Shown piece after piece: positions 6,858 through 8,064 of a stretch of 8,064 nt of DNA. The notes beneath the pieces were generated by a model that saw only the letters and a list, made by a program, of their open reading frames with translations, did no database searches and was not told where the DNA came from. Position numbers and translations under genes: made by a program. Source of the stretch: Methylobacterium sp. (GTDB lineage Bacteria; Pseudomonadota; Alphaproteobacteria; Rhizobiales; Beijerinckiaceae); NCBI GenBank assembly GCA_020252865.1, contig JADCCH010000185.1:1-8064 (forward strand), written 5' to 3'. Every line of letters begins with the position of its first letter. Position 1 is the first letter of the stretch.

Positions 6858-7789
6858 CGCTCCACCTCGACGGCCGAGATCACGAAGGGATCGAGCGGTC
6901 GGCCGACGACCTCGAAAGCGAAGCGCACGCCCACGGCGAGGATGAGCATGGCCAGCAGCAGGCGGAACTGCTCGCCCTTGAGATTCTGCCCCGTGCGCAC
7001 GCCGAATTGCGCACCGATGACCCCGCCGACCACCAGAACCAGCCCCAGGATGATGTCCACCGCCTGGCTGATGGTGGCATGCAGGAAAATCGCGACGATC
7101 ATCGTCACGAGAATCTGCAGCAGTGAGGTGCCGACGACCACATTCGTGGGAATGCGGAACAGATAAATCAGCGCGGGCACCACGAGAAAGCCGCCGCCGA
7201 TGCCCAGCACGGCACCCACGAAACCGATGACCGTGCCAAGGGTCACCACCGGAATGACGCTCGTGTTCAGTTTGGAGCGGACAAAATGTACATGCAGCGG
7301 AAAGCGCTGGTGCCAGGCCCTCTCCGGTGGCGGGGGCACGGGCGGAACAGGCTTGCCGCGCTGCACGCGCTTCTCGATCATGGAGCCGATGCTTTCCACG
7401 AACATCAGGCAGCCGATCGACATCAGCAGTGTCACGTAGGACAGCGTGATGATGAGGTCGAGAAAGCCCAGCTGGCGCATCTGGTCGAAGAATATCACGC
7501 CCAGAAAAGCGCCCAGAACGCCGCCGGCAATCAGTACGGCACCCAATCGCACATCCAGCGCCTGCCTTCGCCAGTAGGTGAGCGCGCCGGTGACCGACGA
7601 GGCTGCGATATGCACCGACGAGGTGGCGACAGCCACCGGGGCCGGCACTCCAATGAAGATCAGGAAGGGCGTGAGCAGGAAGCCTCCGCCCACGCCAAAA
7701 AGGCCGGCGATGAAGCCCACCGCCGCGCCCATGCCAAGCAGCAGGAACAGGTTCAGCGGCAACTCGGCGATGGGCAGGTAGATCTGCAT
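6854..7789 (-). CDS. TauE/SafE family membrane carrier (putative sulfite/organosulfonate exporter)
   Basis: This is an inner-membrane protein of the family whose named members export sulfite, sulfoacetate or related anions. The 311 residues contain two related halves, each starting with a glycine-rich helix: GLFGVGGGF (G32 to F37 within it) and AVLGIGGGF (G196 to F201). Each is followed by a P-x-LI-x-x-x-x-(I/V)P segment. I count about eight hydrophobic segments. A hydrophilic linker (about 137-176) with a proline-rich stretch (PVPPVPPPP, 147-155) and histidines 160, 166 and 168 separates the halves. I use the ATG at 7789 with GGAGG 11 nt upstream (7801-7805). A TTG at 7813 would add eight residues but includes that ribosome-binding site. 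The family is clear; the substrate is not. It overlaps the TIGR02186-type gene by 4 nt. Confidence 0.92.
   Translation of the reverse strand: MQIYLPIAELPLNLFLLLGMGAAVGFIAGLFGVGGGFLLTPFLIFIGVPAPVAVATSSVHIAASSVTGALTYWRRQALDVRLGAVLIAGGVLGAFLGVIFFDQMRQLGFLDLIITLSYVTLLMSIGCLMFVESIGSMIEKRVQRGKPVPPVPPPPERAWHQRFPLHVHFVRSKLNTSVIPVVTLGTVIGFVGAVLGIGGGFLVVPALIYLFRIPTNVVVGTSLLQILVTMIVAIFLHATISQAVDIILGLVLVVGGVIGAQFGVRTGQNLKGEQFRLLLAMLILAVGVRFAFEVVGRPLDPFVISAVEVER
6860..6868 (-). promoter_or_regulatory. Shine-Dalgarno site for the TIGR02186-family gene
   Basis: The minus strand reads GAGGTGGAG, with the GAGG part 7 nt before the ATG at 6857. It lies inside the last codons of the TauE-type gene and supports coupled translation of the pair. 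Confidence 0.65.
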
Positions 7790-7894
7790 CCGGTGATCGG
7801 CCTCCGGGGGCAAGGAAAAGCGGAAGGCCGCAAGCTCTCGCCGTGCGGCCTCTTCTCGATCCTCAGCTCCGGCTCGTCAACTGACCAGAGGCTG
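7790..7894 (-). promoter_or_regulatory. Leader/promoter region of the TauE-TIGR02186 unit
   Basis: This 105-bp gap lies between the last minus-strand gene and the TauE-type start. TTGACG (minus strand, 7875-7880) is close to a consensus -35. The hexamer 17 nt downstream, GAGAAG (7852-7857), is a poor -10, so the promoter is only a candidate. A GGAGG at 7801-7805 is the likely ribosome-binding site for the ATG at 7789. Confidence 0.35.
7825..7851 (-). terminator. 8-bp perfect inverted repeat, possible terminator or leader stem
   Basis: AGGCCGCA (7825-7832) is perfectly complementary to TGCGGCCT (7844-7851) around an 11-nt loop. On the minus strand the stem is followed by TCCGCTTTTCC, a short and interrupted T-rich stretch. 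The position, 44 nt after the stop of the preceding gene and before the next start, fits a terminator. The weak U-tract and long loop leave a 5'-leader hairpin as an alternative. Confidence 0.4.
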
Positions 7895-8064
7895 TTACTG
7901 TGCCGGTGCTCCCGGCCGCCCGATGGGCGGGAAGGGCAGGGCGGCGGTCCTGTCCCAGTTTCCGGGTTCGTTGGCATTCAGGTTGGGTGCGGTCGGCTTG
8001 AAAGACTTCACGCGGTCACGCTCCTTGGCGAGCTGTTCCTTGGTGAGCCGCGCCGCGACGTCAT
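7895..8064 (-). CDS. C-terminal end of an unrecognised protein (5' part outside window)
   Basis: An open minus-strand frame enters the window and ends at TAA (7895-7897), giving the last 55 residues. Third codon positions are strongly G/C biased, as in the neighbouring genes, which supports real coding. The segment begins with a charged, probably helical stretch (RLTKEQLAKERDRVKSFK), then becomes proline- and asparagine-rich with GNWDR, ending in PFPPIGRPGAPAQ. No transmembrane helix or catalytic motif is present in this part. I do not recognise a family. The low-complexity end suggests a flexible tail. It is co-directional with the TauE-type gene, but the 105-bp gap with an inverted repeat suggests a separate unit. 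Confidence 0.72.
   Translation of the reverse strand, partial: DVAARLTKEQLAKERDRVKSFKPTAPNLNANEPGNWDRTAALPFPPIGRPGAPAQ

Noticed and set aside
7790..7813. Upstream TTG start for the TauE-type gene at 7813
   Set aside because: The GGAGG ribosome-binding site lies within this stretch, and the sequence from ATG 7789 begins directly before the first hydrophobic segment.

Overview
This is chromosomal-looking, GC-rich DNA that is almost entirely coding. It most likely comes from an alphaproteobacterium. The main evidence is a protein matching the alphaproteobacterial TIGR02186/Alph_Pro_TM family beside a TauE/SafE-type carrier, together with a strong G/C bias at third codon positions. I cannot name the order or genus. 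I see no tRNA, rRNA, CRISPR array, insertion sequence, phage gene or attachment site.

Positions 1-6075 hold the known bacterial 'ligase-associated' DNA repair cluster, arranged as two divergent arms around a 47-bp gap (1886-1932). The left arm, on the minus strand, is a metallo-beta-lactamase-fold DNA exonuclease (869-1885). It overlaps by 4 nt the GTG start of an ATP-dependent DNA ligase (1-872), which runs off the window. The right arm, on the plus strand, is a TPR-plus-methyltransferase protein (1933-2862), an Lhr-type DEXH helicase (2855-5362) and the metallophosphoesterase endonuclease PdeM (5359-6075). The right-arm genes overlap by 8 and 4 nt. The four canonical members are an unwinding motor, an exonuclease, an endonuclease and a ligase, which suits an unwind-trim-seal repair route. 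The methyltransferase is not one of the four usual members, and it is the least explained gene of the locus.

Positions 6084-7789 hold a minus-strand pair facing the repair cluster tail to tail across 8 bp. A TauE/SafE-family membrane carrier (6854-7789) overlaps by 4 nt a membrane-anchored protein of the TIGR02186 family (6084-6857). They look like one translationally coupled unit, perhaps an anion or sulfur-compound export system with an envelope-side partner. The substrate cannot be read from the sequence.

Positions 7790-7894 are intergenic and carry an 8-bp inverted repeat and a possible -35 element. Positions 7895-8064 are the C-terminal end of a further minus-strand gene that I do not recognise.

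I do not see a wholly new system here. The points most worth following up are the methyltransferase built into the repair operon and the functionally undefined TauE/TIGR02186 pair.
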